Source of the DNA: Prevotella heparinolytica
GTDB taxonomy: Bacteria; Bacteroidota; Bacteroidia; Bacteroidales; Bacteroidaceae
DNA: 64,000 bases
NCBI RefSeq assembly: GCF_004342845.1
Contig: NZ_SLXB01000003.1
Location: forward strand, 124,001-188,000
Reading direction: 5' to 3'
The notes beneath the pieces were generated by a model, which was not told the DNA's origin, did not search any database, and worked only from the letters and a program-made list of their open reading frames with translations. Positions 29,792 through 38,820 of the stretch are shown one piece after another. How positions within the stretch are numbered: position 1 is the stretch's first letter; each line of letters begins with the position of its first letter. The translations under genes and the position numbers were made by a program.

Positions 29792-29821
29792 TGCTTCGAG
29801 GCATCTATACTATAAAACATT

Positions 29822-31105
29822 ATGACAGAAACAGAAAGGCAACAGATTATAGCTCTGGTCAAATCGGAAGTGATACCGGCTATAGGGTGTACGGAACCTA
29901 TTGCTGTGGCATTGTGTGCAGCAAAGGCAGCCGAAATATTAGACAAATGTCCGGAAAAGGTTACCGTGCTTTTAAGTGCTAATATCTTGAAAAACGCAAT
30001 GGGGGTAGGCATACCCGGAACCGGTATGATCGGATTGCCTATCGCAGTGGCGTTGGGCGTGTTAATCGGCAAGTCGGAATATCAGTTAGAAGTATTGAAA
30101 GATTGTACACCCGATGCGGTGGAGCAAGGAAAACGGTTTATCGACGAGAAGCGCATTCACATAGCACTGAAAGAAGACATTGAAGAAAAACTGTATATAG
30201 AAGTGCGCTGCGAGGCAGGAGAAGATAAGTCTACCGCCGTCATTGCCGGCGGACACACAACTTTTATATCTGTGGCACGCAACCAAGAGGTGCTACTGAG
30301 CAAGCAAGCCACTGCCGATGAAGAAAAAGAGAACAGTGTGCCGAACTTGAGTTTGCGCAAAGTCTATGACTTTGCGCTGACGGCCCCGTTGGATGAAATC
30401 CGCTTCATTCTGGAGACAGCGCGGCTGAACAAAGCAGCAGCCGAACGCTCTTTCGAAGGAAACTACGGCCACGGTTTGGGTAAGATTCTTCGCGGCACGT
30501 ATAAACACCAAGTGATGGGCGACAGCGTATTTTCCCACATTCTTTCTTATACCTCCGGAGCATGCGACGCACGTATGGCAGGTGCCATGATTCCGGTGAT
30601 GAGCAATTCAGGCAGCGGAAATCAAGGCATATCGGCCACTTTACCGGTTCTGGTCTATGCCGAGGAAAACGGAAAATCGGAAGAAGAAATCATCCGTGCC
30701 TTGATGTTGAGCCATCTGACGGTGATTTATATCAAGCAGAGTTTAGGAAGGTTATCCGCTCTTTGCGGTTGTGTCGTGGCAGCCACCGGCTCCAGTTGCG
30801 GAATCACATGGCTGATGGGAGGAGACTATGACCGGGTGGCTTATGCCGTGCAGAATATGATTGCCAATCTCACCGGTATGATTTGCGATGGAGCCAAGCC
30901 CAGTTGTGCACTGAAGGTAACCACCGGCGTTTCAACCGCGGTACTTTCTGCCATCATGGCCATGGAAGATCGTTGTGTGACTTCCGTGGAAGGTATTATC
31001 GATGAAAATGTGGACCAAAGTATTCGCAACTTGACTGAGATAGGTTCAAAAGGCATGAACGAAACAGACAAGCTGGTATTGGAAATCATGACGCACAAGC
31101 ATTGA
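29822..31105 (+). CDS. UPF0597/CyuA-type L-cysteine desulfidase family protein
   Basis: 427-residue member of the UPF0597 (YhaM/CyuA) family, related to the alpha domain of iron-sulfur serine dehydratases. E. coli CyuA is an L-cysteine desulfidase producing pyruvate, sulfide and ammonia; that role here is inferred by family. Typical motifs are AIGCTEPIAVALCAAKAAE near residue 20, GTGMIGLPIA near 66, MSNSGSGNQGI near 260 and the cysteine-containing CGCVVAATGSSCGITW near 315, with GMICDGAKPSCALK near 350. These cysteines could bind an iron-sulfur cluster. It stands alone with its own promoter and a downstream hairpin at 31142-31207. Confidence 0.88.
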   Translation: MTETERQQIIALVKSEVIPAIGCTEPIAVALCAAKAAEILDKCPEKVTVLLSANILKNAMGVGIPGTGMIGLPIAVALGVLIGKSEYQLEVLKDCTPDAVEQGKRFIDEKRIHIALKEDIEEKLYIEVRCEAGEDKSTAVIAGGHTTFISVARNQEVLLSKQATADEEKENSVPNLSLRKVYDFALTAPLDEIRFILETARLNKAAAERSFEGNYGHGLGKILRGTYKHQVMGDSVFSHILSYTSGACDARMAGAMIPVMSNSGSGNQGISATLPVLVYAEENGKSEEEIIRALMLSHLTVIYIKQSLGRLSALCGCVVAATGSSCGITWLMGGDYDRVAYAVQNMIANLTGMICDGAKPSCALKVTTGVSTAVLSAIMAMEDRCVTSVEGIIDENVDQSIRNLTEIGSKGMNETDKLVLEIMTHKH

Positions 31106-31141
31106 TGCAGCGCATGAAAAGTGCCTATGCTCATACTTATC

Positions 31142-31207
31142 AGGCGCGGATTTCGCGAAACACACGGTGTTATCGATAAATCCGTGAAATTCGCGAAATC
31201 CGCGCCT
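31142..31207. terminator. Long inverted repeat, likely bidirectional terminator
   Basis: Perfect 18-bp inverted repeat (aggcgcggatttcgcgaa, 31142-31159, with 31190-31207). The 30-nt loop holds a further small stem (cacgg/ccgtg). It lies between the convergent UPF0597 and FKBP genes, so a bidirectional terminator is likely. Confidence 0.65.
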
Positions 31208-31294
31208 AAAAGAAAATCATAAAGGTGCCCGTGGCACAACCTTTATCAATATTAAGGGAGAGCCTTTCCCAATCAAGATATATCTACCGGTGGC

Positions 31295-31870
31295 TTAGTG
31301 ACAGCATCCGCCACCACATCCGTCACCACAACCATCACCGCATCCGTCTCCACAATCACCGCCACATCCGCAACCACCGCTTATCATGCGTACCACTTCT
31401 GCAATCTCGTCGTTTGTAGCCTGACGGCTTACCACAACTTCGCCCACAAAATTCAAATCACAACCGGCAAGCGGATGATTCATATCCATCACAACCACGT
31501 CTTTTTTCACTTCTACCACGCTTCCGTTGACGCGTTGTCCCTCCGAAGTCATCAAGGGGAGTACGGCACCTTCTACCACACGCTCATTATCAAACTCTCC
31601 TTCTATGAAGAATACTTCTTTGGGAAGTTCGATCACGTGATCATCGTCATAGTCACCATAAGCATCGGCGGCTGCAATGGTGAAATCGAATTTGTCGCCG
31701 GCATTCAAGTCCTTAAGCCGGGCTTCAAACGATTCCAGTGTCATTCCCAATCCGGATATGAATTGGAAAGGATGTTCAGCAGGTGCTTCTTCAGTGAAAT
31801 CCTTTTCTCCGTTTTCTATTGAGTACAGCTTGTATGCTACGGTAATGTACTTGTTTTCTATTTTTTCCAT
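31295..31870 (-). CDS. SlyD-like FKBP-type peptidyl-prolyl isomerase with Cys-rich metal-binding tail
   Basis: 191-residue FKBP of the SlyD type: an FKBP domain with an inserted IF chaperone domain (about residues 70-125), expected to catalyse prolyl isomerisation and bind unfolded chains. FKBP landmarks are ENGEKDFTEEAPAEHPFQF and LNAGDKFDFTIAAADAYGDYD. The C-terminus, about residues 166-191, is a run of Cys-Gly-Asp repeats ending GGGCCH, with ten cysteines and a final histidine. In E. coli SlyD the His-rich tail binds nickel; here Cys replaces His, which suggests a different metal preference. Confidence 0.92.
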   Translation of the reverse strand: MEKIENKYITVAYKLYSIENGEKDFTEEAPAEHPFQFISGLGMTLESFEARLKDLNAGDKFDFTIAAADAYGDYDDDHVIELPKEVFFIEGEFDNERVVEGAVLPLMTSEGQRVNGSVVEVKKDVVVMDMNHPLAGCDLNFVGEVVVSRQATNDEIAEVVRMISGGCGCGGDCGDGCGDGCGDGCGGGCCH

Positions 31871-32142
31871 TGATTCTTTTTTCTTTAAGTAAAAAATTAA
31901 ATAAACTTTATCGTCCGTTTCAGCCTTCGGCTTTTACGCCGGGCAAAGATACGAATAATTTATTTCAGCTACCGAGCAAATGGAGTAATTTTCAGATTAT
32001 TAAGCAGCTTCATCCGTCTTAGGAACTTTGCTAAAACTTGTCCGAAGAGTCACTTGTTCCTCTTTCATGTAATAAAATAAGTATTTAAGGAGATGGTTTT
32101 CTTACGATTTCTTGCCCAATCCTCTTTTTTTTATTCAATTTG

Positions 32143-32173
32143 TTTGGATATTATAAAAAAGCCCTTACCTTTG
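32143..32173 (+). promoter_or_regulatory. Promoter of the ilv operon
   Basis: TTTG (32143-32146), 19-bp spacer, TACCTTTG (32166-32173), an excellent Bacteroides promoter. Transcription should begin near 32180, about 20 nt before the leader peptide ATG. Confidence 0.75.
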
Positions 32174-32202
32174 CAACCAAATTAACAGAGATAAAAAGAG
32201 AT

Positions 32203-32277
32203 ATGAACTTGCATACATCTATTAACCTGGCAGTCCTGCATATTATTCGCGTCGTGGTGGTGACATTGGGAGCGTGA
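32203..32277 (+). CDS. ilv operon leader peptide (24 codons)
   Basis: A 24-codon open frame (MNLHTSINLAVLHIIRVVVV, then TLGA) preceded by a purine-rich AAAAAGAGAT stretch. Eleven of 24 codons are Ile, Leu or Val, including Ile-Ile-Arg-Val-Val-Val-Val. It lies between the ilv promoter and a Rho-independent hairpin ahead of ilvD. The arrangement is that of a transcription attenuator: when branched-chain aminoacyl-tRNA is scarce, ribosomes stall on the control codons and the terminator is avoided. The alternative antiterminator pairing was not worked out by eye. Confidence 0.85.
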   Translation: MNLHTSINLAVLHIIRVVVVTLGA

Positions 32278-32318
32278 GAAAGGTTTGTGTATGTATTCGT
32301 ATGATAGAAGATAATTTT

Positions 32319-32354
32319 AAAAAGCCTTTCTCATAACGGTGAGAAAGGCTTTTT
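32319..32354 (+). terminator. ilv attenuator terminator hairpin
   Basis: Stem of 14-15 bp: aaaaagcctttctc (32319-32332) with gagaaaggcttttt (32341-32354), six-base loop, ending in a T run. It lies 41 nt after the leader stop and 19 nt before ilvD. Confidence 0.85.
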
Positions 32355-32373
32355 CATTGAAAGGAGTATTAAG

Positions 32374-34173
32374 ATGAAGCATCGGTTACGTAGTTCGTTC
32401 AGCACACAGGGACGCCGCATGGCAGGCGCCCGGGCTTTGTGGACGGCCAATGGCATGAAGCAAGAACAAATGGGAAAGCCCATTATCGCTATAGTCAATT
32501 CGTTTACACAGTTCGTACCCGGACACGTCCACCTGCATGAAATCGGTCAGTTTGTAAAGGGTGAGATTGAAAAAATGGGATGCTTTGCAGCAGAGTTCAA
32601 CACCATTGCCATTGACGATGGCATCGCTATGGGACATGACGGCATGCTTTATTCCTTACCCTCGCGAGACCTCATTGCCGATAGCGTGGAATATATGGTG
32701 AATGCCCATAAAGCAGATGCCATGATTTGCATCAGCAATTGCGACAAAATTACTCCGGGCATGCTGATGGCGGCAATGCGGCTGAATATTCCTGCCGTGT
32801 TCGTTTCGGGTGGTCCGATGGAAGCCGGTGAATGGAATGGCAGACATCTGGACTTGATCGATGCCATGATACAATCGGCCGATGAAAGTGTAGGCGACAA
32901 TGAAGTTGCCCAAATAGAACAACGGGCCTGTCCCACATGCGGATGTTGTTCGGGCATGTTTACGGCCAATTCGATGAACTGTCTGAATGAGGCACTGGGG
33001 TTGGCCTTGCCCGGCAACGGGACGATTGTGGCCACTCATACCAACCGCAGGAAGCTGTTTGAAGATGCCGCAAAATTAATCGTAAAGAATGCTTTCAGGT
33101 ACTATGAAGAAGGAGATGACAGCGTACTCCCGCGCAGCATTGCCACCCGCGAAGCTTTTCTGAACGCCATGACACTGGATATTGCAATGGGAGGCTCTAC
33201 CAATACGGTGCTTCATTTGTTGGCAATAGCCCATGAAGCCGAAACCCGCTTTACGATGGACGACATCGATATGCTCTCCCGTCAAACCCCTTGTTTGTGC
33301 AAAGTGGCTCCTAATACTCAAAAATATCATATCCAAGATGTGAATCGTGCCGGTGGCATCATTGCCATAATGGACGAACTGGCGAAAGGCGGACTGGTAG
33401 ACACCGGTGTTCTTCGTGTGGACGGAATGACGTTGGCGGAAGCAATAGACCGCTATAGCATCACTTCTCCTAATGTATGCGAGGAAGCCATTGAGAAATT
33501 CTCCAGCGCCGCTGCCGGAAAGTTCAATCTCGTGCTTGGTTCGCAAGCGGTATTTTACAAAGAACTGGATGCAGACCGCGTTGCCGGGTGTATCCGCGGA
33601 TTGGAGCATGCCTACAGCAAGGATGGCGGCTTGGCTGTTCTGAAAGGAAATATAGCCCAAGATGGCTGTGTCGTAAAAACGGCCGGAGTGGATGAAAGTA
33701 TCTGGAAGTTTACCGGTCCGGCCAAGGTTTTCGATTCGCAGGAAGCTGCCTGCAACGGTATATTGGGAGGAAAGGTGGTCAGTGGCGACGTCGTTGTCAT
33801 CACCCACGAAGGTCCTAAAGGAGGGCCGGGCATGCAGGAGATGCTTTATCCCACCTCTTATATCAAGTCACGCCATTTGGGTAAGGAGTGTGCACTGATT
33901 ACCGACGGACGTTTCAGTGGAGGCACCTCCGGACTCAGCATAGGGCATATCTCTCCCGAAGCTGCAGCCGGTGGAAACATCGGCAAGATTCAAGATGGAG
34001 ATATCATTGAAATCAATATTCCGGAACGTAGCATCAACGTGAGGTTGACGGATGAAGAATTGGACGCCCGCCCCATGACACCGGTCACACGTACTCGCGA
34101 AATATCCAAAGCACTGAAAGCATATGCCGGCATGGTAAGTTCGGCGGATAAAGGAGCTGTGAGGTTGATATAG
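32374..34173 (+). CDS. ilvD: Dihydroxy-acid dehydratase
   Basis: 599-residue IlvD, dehydrating 2,3-dihydroxy acids to 2-keto acids in isoleucine and valine synthesis. Fe-S and Mg-site motifs are [24 protein letters not shown] near residue 124, [19 protein letters not shown] near 190 and [15 protein letters not shown] near 275. The cysteine set TCGCC fits the [4Fe-4S] or [2Fe-2S] binding region. It is the first structural gene after the attenuator; ilvB follows 65 bp later. Confidence 0.97.
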   Translation: MKHRLRSSFSTQGRRMAGARALWTANGMKQEQMGKPIIAIVNSFTQFVPGHVHLHEIGQFVKGEIEKMGCFAAEFNTIAIDDGIAMGHDGMLYSLPSRDLIADSVEYMVNAHKADAMICISNCDKITPGMLMAAMRLNIPAVFVSGGPMEAGEWNGRHLDLIDAMIQSADESVGDNEVAQIEQRACPTCGCCSGMFTANSMNCLNEALGLALPGNGTIVATHTNRRKLFEDAAKLIVKNAFRYYEEGDDSVLPRSIATREAFLNAMTLDIAMGGSTNTVLHLLAIAHEAETRFTMDDIDMLSRQTPCLCKVAPNTQKYHIQDVNRAGGIIAIMDELAKGGLVDTGVLRVDGMTLAEAIDRYSITSPNVCEEAIEKFSSAAAGKFNLVLGSQAVFYKELDADRVAGCIRGLEHAYSKDGGLAVLKGNIAQDGCVVKTAGVDESIWKFTGPAKVFDSQEAACNGILGGKVVSGDVVVITHEGPKGGPGMQEMLYPTSYIKSRHLGKECALITDGRFSGGTSGLSIGHISPEAAAGGNIGKIQDGDIIEINIPERSINVRLTDEELDARPMTPVTRTREISKALKAYAGMVSSADKGAVRLI

Positions 34174-34238
34174 ACTTCGCGAAACATGGAGAATTAAGAA
34201 AACATTTTAACGGAAAGAAATCAGAAGATTTATTGAAT

Positions 34239-35990
34239 ATGATAAATAGTGATACAAAAAACAATGCCTCCTCTTCCTTTTCGGGAACAGATTGCAGTGA
34301 AGTTCAGATAACAGGTGCCGAAGCATTGATGCGCTCTTTGGAATATCAGGGAGTAAAAACCATCTTCGGTTATCCGGGAGGAAGTATCATGCCGGTGTTT
34401 GACGCCTTATACGACCATCGTAAGACTTTGAACCATATTCTGGTTCGGCATGAGCAGGGGGCGGCTCATGCCGCACAAGGCTTTGCGCGTGTTTCTGGCG
34501 AAGTCGGCGTATGTTTAGTCACCAGCGGCCCGGGCGCCACCAATACTATTACGGGCATTGCCGATGCCATGATAGACAGCACGCCGATTGTTGTCATAGC
34601 CGGTCAGGTAGGAACAAACTTTTTGGGTACAGATGCTTTTCAGGAAGTCGATTTAGTAGGTATCACACAGCCAATAACGAAATGGAGTTATCAAATCCGT
34701 CGCGCCGAAGATGTGGCGTGGGCGGTGGCTCGTGCTTTTTATGTGGCAAAGAGCGGACGTCCCGGCCCGGTGGTGCTTGATTTTGCCAAGAATGCGCAAG
34801 TAGATAAAACCGAATACGTTCCCACGAAAGTGGACTATATTCGCAGTTATCTTCCGGTTCCCGAAATGAATTCCGAAGCCATCAGACAAGCAGCCGAGCT
34901 GATAAACGGAGCGGTGCGTCCTTTGGTATTGGTGGGACAAGGGGTAGAGTTGGGAGAAGCTCAACAGGAACTCCGTACTTTTATCGAGAAAGCCGGAATG
35001 CCTGCCGGATGTACCCTGCTGGGACTTTCCGCTTTGCCTACGGCACATCCTTTGAACAAGGGAATGCTGGGGATGCACGGAAATTTGGGGCCCAATATCA
35101 ATACAGGCAAATGCGATGTGCTGATTGCCGTGGGCATGCGCTTCGACGACCGTGTCACCGGCAAATTGTCCACTTATGCCACACAGGCAAAGATTATTCA
35201 TTTCGATATAGACCCGGCCGAGATAGATAAGAACGTTAAAGTGGATGTTGCCGTGTTGGGCGACTGCAAGGAGACGCTGGCTGCGGTGACCGAATTGCTG
35301 AAGCCTGCGGAACATAAAGAATGGCTCGAAACTTTTCTGCCTTATGAGAAGGTAGAAGAGGAAAAAGTCATTCGGCCGGAATTGCATCCGGCAGGCAAAG
35401 CTTTGAGCATGGGCGAAGTGGTGCGTGCTGTCAGCGAGGCTACCGGCAATGAGGCTATATTGGTCACCGACGTGGGGCAAAATCAGATGATGGCCGCCCG
35501 ATATTTCAAATATAGCAAGAAGCGTAGCATTGTCACCTCAGGCGGTTTGGGCACTATGGGTTTCGGGCTTCCGGCCGCCATAGGCGCCACTTTTGGCAGT
35601 CCCGACCGTACAGTATGCGTTTTCATGGGCGATGGAGGATTACAGATGAACATACAGGAGCTGGGCACTGTTATGGAGCAAAAGGCACCGGTGAAAATAA
35701 TTCTGCTGAACAATAACTTCCTCGGCAACGTTCGGCAATGGCAGGCGATGTTCTTTAACCGCCGTTATTCGTTCACCCCTATGATGAACCCTGACTATAT
35801 GAAAATAGCGTCGGCCTATGCCATTCCTGCCCGTCGGGTCATGAAGCGCGAAGAGTTGGCAGCAGCGATTGATGAGATGATTGCCACGGATGGCCCGTTC
35901 CTGCTCGAAGCTTGCGTGGAAGAAGAAGGAAATGTGATGCCGATGACCCCACCGGGTGGTTCGGTGAACCAGATGCTACTGGAATGCTGA
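34239..35990 (+). CDS. ilvB: Acetolactate synthase large subunit
   Basis: 583-residue thiamine diphosphate enzyme that makes acetolactate or acetohydroxybutyrate. The catalytic glutamate is in LVRHEQGAAHAAQGFAR near residue 72; the ThDP/Mg motif is GDGGLQMNIQE followed by LNNNFLGNVRQWQ near residues 465-500. The ATG at 34239 was preferred to a TTG two codons upstream. The N-terminal 25 residues are Ser/Asn-rich and variable. It is co-transcribed with ilvN, which starts 20 bp after its stop. Confidence 0.97.
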   Translation: MINSDTKNNASSSFSGTDCSEVQITGAEALMRSLEYQGVKTIFGYPGGSIMPVFDALYDHRKTLNHILVRHEQGAAHAAQGFARVSGEVGVCLVTSGPGATNTITGIADAMIDSTPIVVIAGQVGTNFLGTDAFQEVDLVGITQPITKWSYQIRRAEDVAWAVARAFYVAKSGRPGPVVLDFAKNAQVDKTEYVPTKVDYIRSYLPVPEMNSEAIRQAAELINGAVRPLVLVGQGVELGEAQQELRTFIEKAGMPAGCTLLGLSALPTAHPLNKGMLGMHGNLGPNINTGKCDVLIAVGMRFDDRVTGKLSTYATQAKIIHFDIDPAEIDKNVKVDVAVLGDCKETLAAVTELLKPAEHKEWLETFLPYEKVEEEKVIRPELHPAGKALSMGEVVRAVSEATGNEAILVTDVGQNQMMAARYFKYSKKRSIVTSGGLGTMGFGLPAAIGATFGSPDRTVCVFMGDGGLQMNIQELGTVMEQKAPVKIILLNNNFLGNVRQWQAMFFNRRYSFTPMMNPDYMKIASAYAIPARRVMKREELAAAIDEMIATDGPFLLEACVEEEGNVMPMTPPGGSVNQMLLEC

Positions 35991-36010
35991 CTTTTAAAAT
36001 CGAAAGAAAT

Positions 36011-36577
36011 ATGAGTGACAAAACATTATATACCATTATCGTCCATTCGGAAAACTTTGCCGGTCTGCTCAATCAGGTGACGGCTGTTTTTACCCGCCGG
36101 CAAATCAATATCGAAAGCCTGAATGTATCGGCCTCCTCCATCAAAGGGGTACACAAATATACCATCACTGCTTGGACGGACAAAGAGACCATTGAAAAGG
36201 TGGCCAAGCAAATCACCAAGAAAATAGATGTGTTGCAGGCCCATTACTTTACGGACGATGAAATCTACCAACATGAAATAGCTCTTTATAAGATAACCAC
36301 TTCCATATTGGAAGAGAAACCGGAAGTTTCTAAAGTTATCCGAAAATACAATGCGCGTATTGTGGAGGTCAATGCAGTATTTTCTATTGTAGAGAAGAAT
36401 GGCATGAGCGAAGACATAACTGGTCTTAATGAAGAGTTGAGTGCGTTAGGTTGTGTGCTTCAGTTTGTTCGTTCGGGTCGTGTTGCCATTACCACTAGTT
36501 GTTTTGAGCGGGTCAACGAATACTTGGCTGAGCGTGAGACAAAATACCTTCAAAGTAAACAAAACGGCAATGAGTGA
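36011..36577 (+). CDS. ilvN: Acetolactate synthase small (regulatory) subunit
   Basis: 188-residue regulatory subunit of acetolactate synthase. An N-terminal ACT domain (about residues 5-80; YTIIVHSENFAGLLNQVTAV, then INIESLNVS) should bind valine for feedback control, and the C-terminal half (about 85-165) belongs to the ALS_ss_C fold. The ATG at 36011 gives the family-typical start. Its last 8 bases overlap the start of the acyl-ACP thioesterase gene, suggesting coupled translation. Confidence 0.95.
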   Translation: MSDKTLYTIIVHSENFAGLLNQVTAVFTRRQINIESLNVSASSIKGVHKYTITAWTDKETIEKVAKQITKKIDVLQAHYFTDDEIYQHEIALYKITTSILEEKPEVSKVIRKYNARIVEVNAVFSIVEKNGMSEDITGLNEELSALGCVLQFVRSGRVAITTSCFERVNEYLAERETKYLQSKQNGNE

Positions 36578-37319
36578 GAATAACAAGATAGGAACGTATA
36601 AGTTTGTAGCCGAACCGTTTCATGTCGATTTTACCGGACGGCTGACCTTGGGCGTATTGGGCAATCATTTGCTGAATTGCGCCGGCTTCCATGCTACCGA
36701 TCGAGGCTTCGGCATCGCTGCCTTGAACGAGGATAATTATACCTGGGTGTTGTCCCGTCTGGCCATCGAGTTGGATGAGATGCCCTATCAGTATGAGGAG
36801 TTTTCCATTCAGACGTGGGTGGAGAATGTCTATCGCCTTTTTACGGATCGTAACTTTGCCCTTATCGACAAAGTAGGACGAAAAATAGGTTATGCGCGCT
36901 CTGTATGGGCCATGATCAGTATGAATACGCGTAAGCCGGCCGATCTGCATGCTCTTCATGGAGGCGGCATTATGGATTATATTTGCGATGAGCCTTGCCC
37001 TATCGAGAAGCCTTCGCGCATCAAAACAACTTCCACGGAGCCGCTGACCGCACTGGTTGCCAAGTACAGCGACATTGATATTAACGGACACGTCAACAGC
37101 GTCCGCTATATAGAGCATATCCTCGACTTGTTTCCTATGGAGATGTATCGGGCAAAGCGCATCCGTCGTTTTGAGATGGCCTATGTAGCCGAAAGTTATT
37201 ATGGGGATGAACTTACCTTCTTTATGGACGATGACGGTGGCGGCATTTACACTGTGGAAGTGAAGAAGAACAGTGGAGAGATGGTTTGCCGCTCCAAAGT
37301 GATATTTACGGAGAAATAA
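36570..37319 (+). CDS. Acyl-ACP thioesterase (FatA/FatB-like)
   Basis: 249-residue acyl-ACP thioesterase with two hotdog domains, expected to release free fatty acids from acyl-ACP. The second domain has SDIDINGHVNSVRYIEH near residues 168-184, in which the Asp-Asn-His group matches the plant FatA/FatB active site. The start ATG at 36570 overlaps the ilvN stop by 8 bp. It sits between ilvN and ilvC, so it is expressed with branched-chain amino acid genes. A role in branched-chain fatty acid metabolism would fit this position but is inference. Confidence 0.9.
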   Translation: MSENNKIGTYKFVAEPFHVDFTGRLTLGVLGNHLLNCAGFHATDRGFGIAALNEDNYTWVLSRLAIELDEMPYQYEEFSIQTWVENVYRLFTDRNFALIDKVGRKIGYARSVWAMISMNTRKPADLHALHGGGIMDYICDEPCPIEKPSRIKTTSTEPLTALVAKYSDIDINGHVNSVRYIEHILDLFPMEMYRAKRIRRFEMAYVAESYYGDELTFFMDDDGGGIYTVEVKKNSGEMVCRSKVIFTEK

Positions 37320-37368
37320 ACAGAATCATAAACGTTGGCGTAAGCCGCAAATAAAAACTTAAACAGAT

Positions 37369-38412
37369 ATGGCACAATTAAATTTTGGCGGTGTTATCGA
37401 GAATGTGATGACCCGCGAAGAGTTTCCTTTGGAAAAAGCGCGTGAGATTTTGAAAGACGAAACCATTGCAGTCATCGGTTACGGCGTGCAGGGGCCCGGT
37501 CAGGCTTGCAACCTGCGCGATAACGGTTTCAACGTGATTGTGGGACAACGTCCGGGCAAGACGTACGAAAAAGCCGTGGCCGACGGATGGGTGCCGGGCG
37601 AAACGCTGTTCAGCATCGAAGAAGCCTGCCAAAGGGGTACTGTCGTGATGTGTTTGCTATCCGATGCGGCTGTAATGTCCGTATGGCCCGTCATCAAGCC
37701 CTGTCTCACTCCCGGCAAGGCACTTTATTTCTCCCACGGCTTTGCCATCACTTGGAACGACCGCACGGGAGTGGTTCCTCCCAAAGATATTGATGTGATT
37801 ATGGTTGCTCCAAAAGGCTCCGGCACTTCACTTCGCACCATGTTTCTCGAAGGTCGCGGTTTGAACTCGTCTTATGCCATCTATCAGGATGCCACCGGCC
37901 GGGCTTTCGACAAGACCATCGCATTGGGCATCGGCATTGGTTCGGGCTATCTGTTCGAGACGACTTTCATCCGCGAGGCTACCTCCGATTTGACCGGTGA
38001 GCGTGGTTCATTGATGGGTGCCATTCAGGGATTGTTGCTGGCACAGTACGAGGTGTTGCGTGAAAACGGGCATACTCCCTCCGAGGCTTTCAACGAAACG
38101 GTGGAAGAGTTGACCCAATCTTTGATGCCCTTGTTTGCCAAGAACGGTATGGACTGGATGTATGCCAACTGCTCCACTACGGCTCAGCGCGGTGCGCTCG
38201 ACTGGATGACCCCGTTCCACGATGCCATCAAGCCCGTCGTGCAGAAGCTGTACGAAAGCGTGAAGTCCGGAAACGAAGCTCAGATTTCCATCGATAGCAA
38301 CTCCAAGCCCGACTACCGTGAAAAACTGAATGCCGAGCTGAAAGCCTTGCGCGAAAGCGAAATGTGGCAGACTGCTGTTACTGTACGTAAACTTCGTCCG
38401 GAGAATAATTAA
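37369..38412 (+). CDS. ilvC: Ketol-acid reductoisomerase
   Basis: 347-residue KARI that isomerises and reduces acetolactate to dihydroxyisovalerate. The Rossmann motif is VIGYGVQGPGQACNLRDNG near residues 32-50, and the coenzyme loop reads VGQRPGKTYEKA. The Mg-binding C-terminal knot includes GERGSLMGAIQGLL near 210 and a glutamate-rich FNETVEELTQSL. It completes the operon ilvD-ilvB-ilvN-thioesterase-ilvC. ilvA, ilvE and leu genes are not in the window. Confidence 0.96.
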   Translation: MAQLNFGGVIENVMTREEFPLEKAREILKDETIAVIGYGVQGPGQACNLRDNGFNVIVGQRPGKTYEKAVADGWVPGETLFSIEEACQRGTVVMCLLSDAAVMSVWPVIKPCLTPGKALYFSHGFAITWNDRTGVVPPKDIDVIMVAPKGSGTSLRTMFLEGRGLNSSYAIYQDATGRAFDKTIALGIGIGSGYLFETTFIREATSDLTGERGSLMGAIQGLLLAQYEVLRENGHTPSEAFNETVEELTQSLMPLFAKNGMDWMYANCSTTAQRGALDWMTPFHDAIKPVVQKLYESVKSGNEAQISIDSNSKPDYREKLNAELKALRESEMWQTAVTVRKLRPENN

Positions 38413-38485
38413 AATTGCTTTTGCCGGTTGAGGCCGGCAAAAAATCTCCTGACGCATCGTTTTGAAAGTGTCCGAAGTTTGCACG

Positions 38486-38551
38486 GCAACTCCGCACGAA
38501 CCTGTATCCAACTGCTTGCCGGCTTCAAGCCAACTGCCTGCCGACTCGGAG
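38486..38551. repeat. 22-bp-period array (3 units)
   Basis: gcaactccgc at 38486, ccaactgcttgcc at 38508 and ccaactgcctgcc at 38530, spaced exactly 22 bp. The sequence just after reads tcggcaagcag, the reverse complement of the unit core, so the array end can fold on itself. Confidence 0.7.
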
Positions 38552-38626
38552 TCGGCAAGCAGTCCGCAAAGCATCGAAAACAGGAATAACAGACAGTGTC
38601 TTAACGAGTTACCATACAAACTTTCC

Positions 38627-38640
38627 CTCGCGCGCGCGAG
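38627..38640. repeat. 14-bp CG palindrome
   Basis: ctcgcgcgcgcgag is a perfect palindrome with alternating CG, a sequence prone to Z-DNA or cruciform formation. It is followed by a long purine-rich stretch to 38675. Confidence 0.7.
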
Positions 38641-38676
38641 AGAAGAAAAGAATAGAGAAGAGAAGAATAGAAAATA

Positions 38677-38748
38677 CCTCCTCCACCTTGAAGTGCACCC
38701 CAAAAGTTGGACATAAAACTTTTGGGGTGCACTTCAAGGTGGAGGAGG
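38677..38748. repeat. 32-bp perfect inverted repeat resembling fused IS ends (MITE-like)
   Basis: Left arm 38677-38708 and right arm 38717-38748 are perfect reverse complements of 32 bp with an 8-bp loop (ggacataa). Each arm contains tgaagtgcaccccaaaagtt, which looks like the terminal repeat of IS3-family elements (GTGCACCCCAAAAGTTGG type). It may be a minimal MITE or two abutted IS ends, or simply a strong terminator hairpin for the convergent genes. No transposase is nearby. Confidence 0.75.
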
Positions 38749-38820
38749 GAGAAAGACAATTTTCGGAACAGCTCCTCCCACACGTTGACAAGTTCAACGC
38801 CACACCGTATGCACCATAAC

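Larger units (their letters stand above)
29090..29821. other. Intergenic region between aroC and the UPF0597 gene
   Basis: 732 bp between divergent genes. It holds a 14-bp palindrome (cagaatgcattctg, 29434-29447), the four-unit 22-bp array at 29460-29549 and a promoter for the UPF0597 gene at 29762-29791. I see no gene; the remaining sequence is AT-rich and unstructured to the eye. Confidence 0.6.
31871..32373. other. Regulatory region upstream of the ilv operon
   Basis: 503 bp between divergent genes. The first 250 bp show no gene. The second half holds the ilv promoter (32143-32173), the leader peptide (32203-32277) and the attenuator hairpin (32319-32354), listed separately. Confidence 0.75.

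Noticed and set aside
38601..38803. Short open frames containing LHLEVHPK
   Set aside because: They read through the arms of the 32-bp inverted repeat, so the shared peptide reflects the palindrome.
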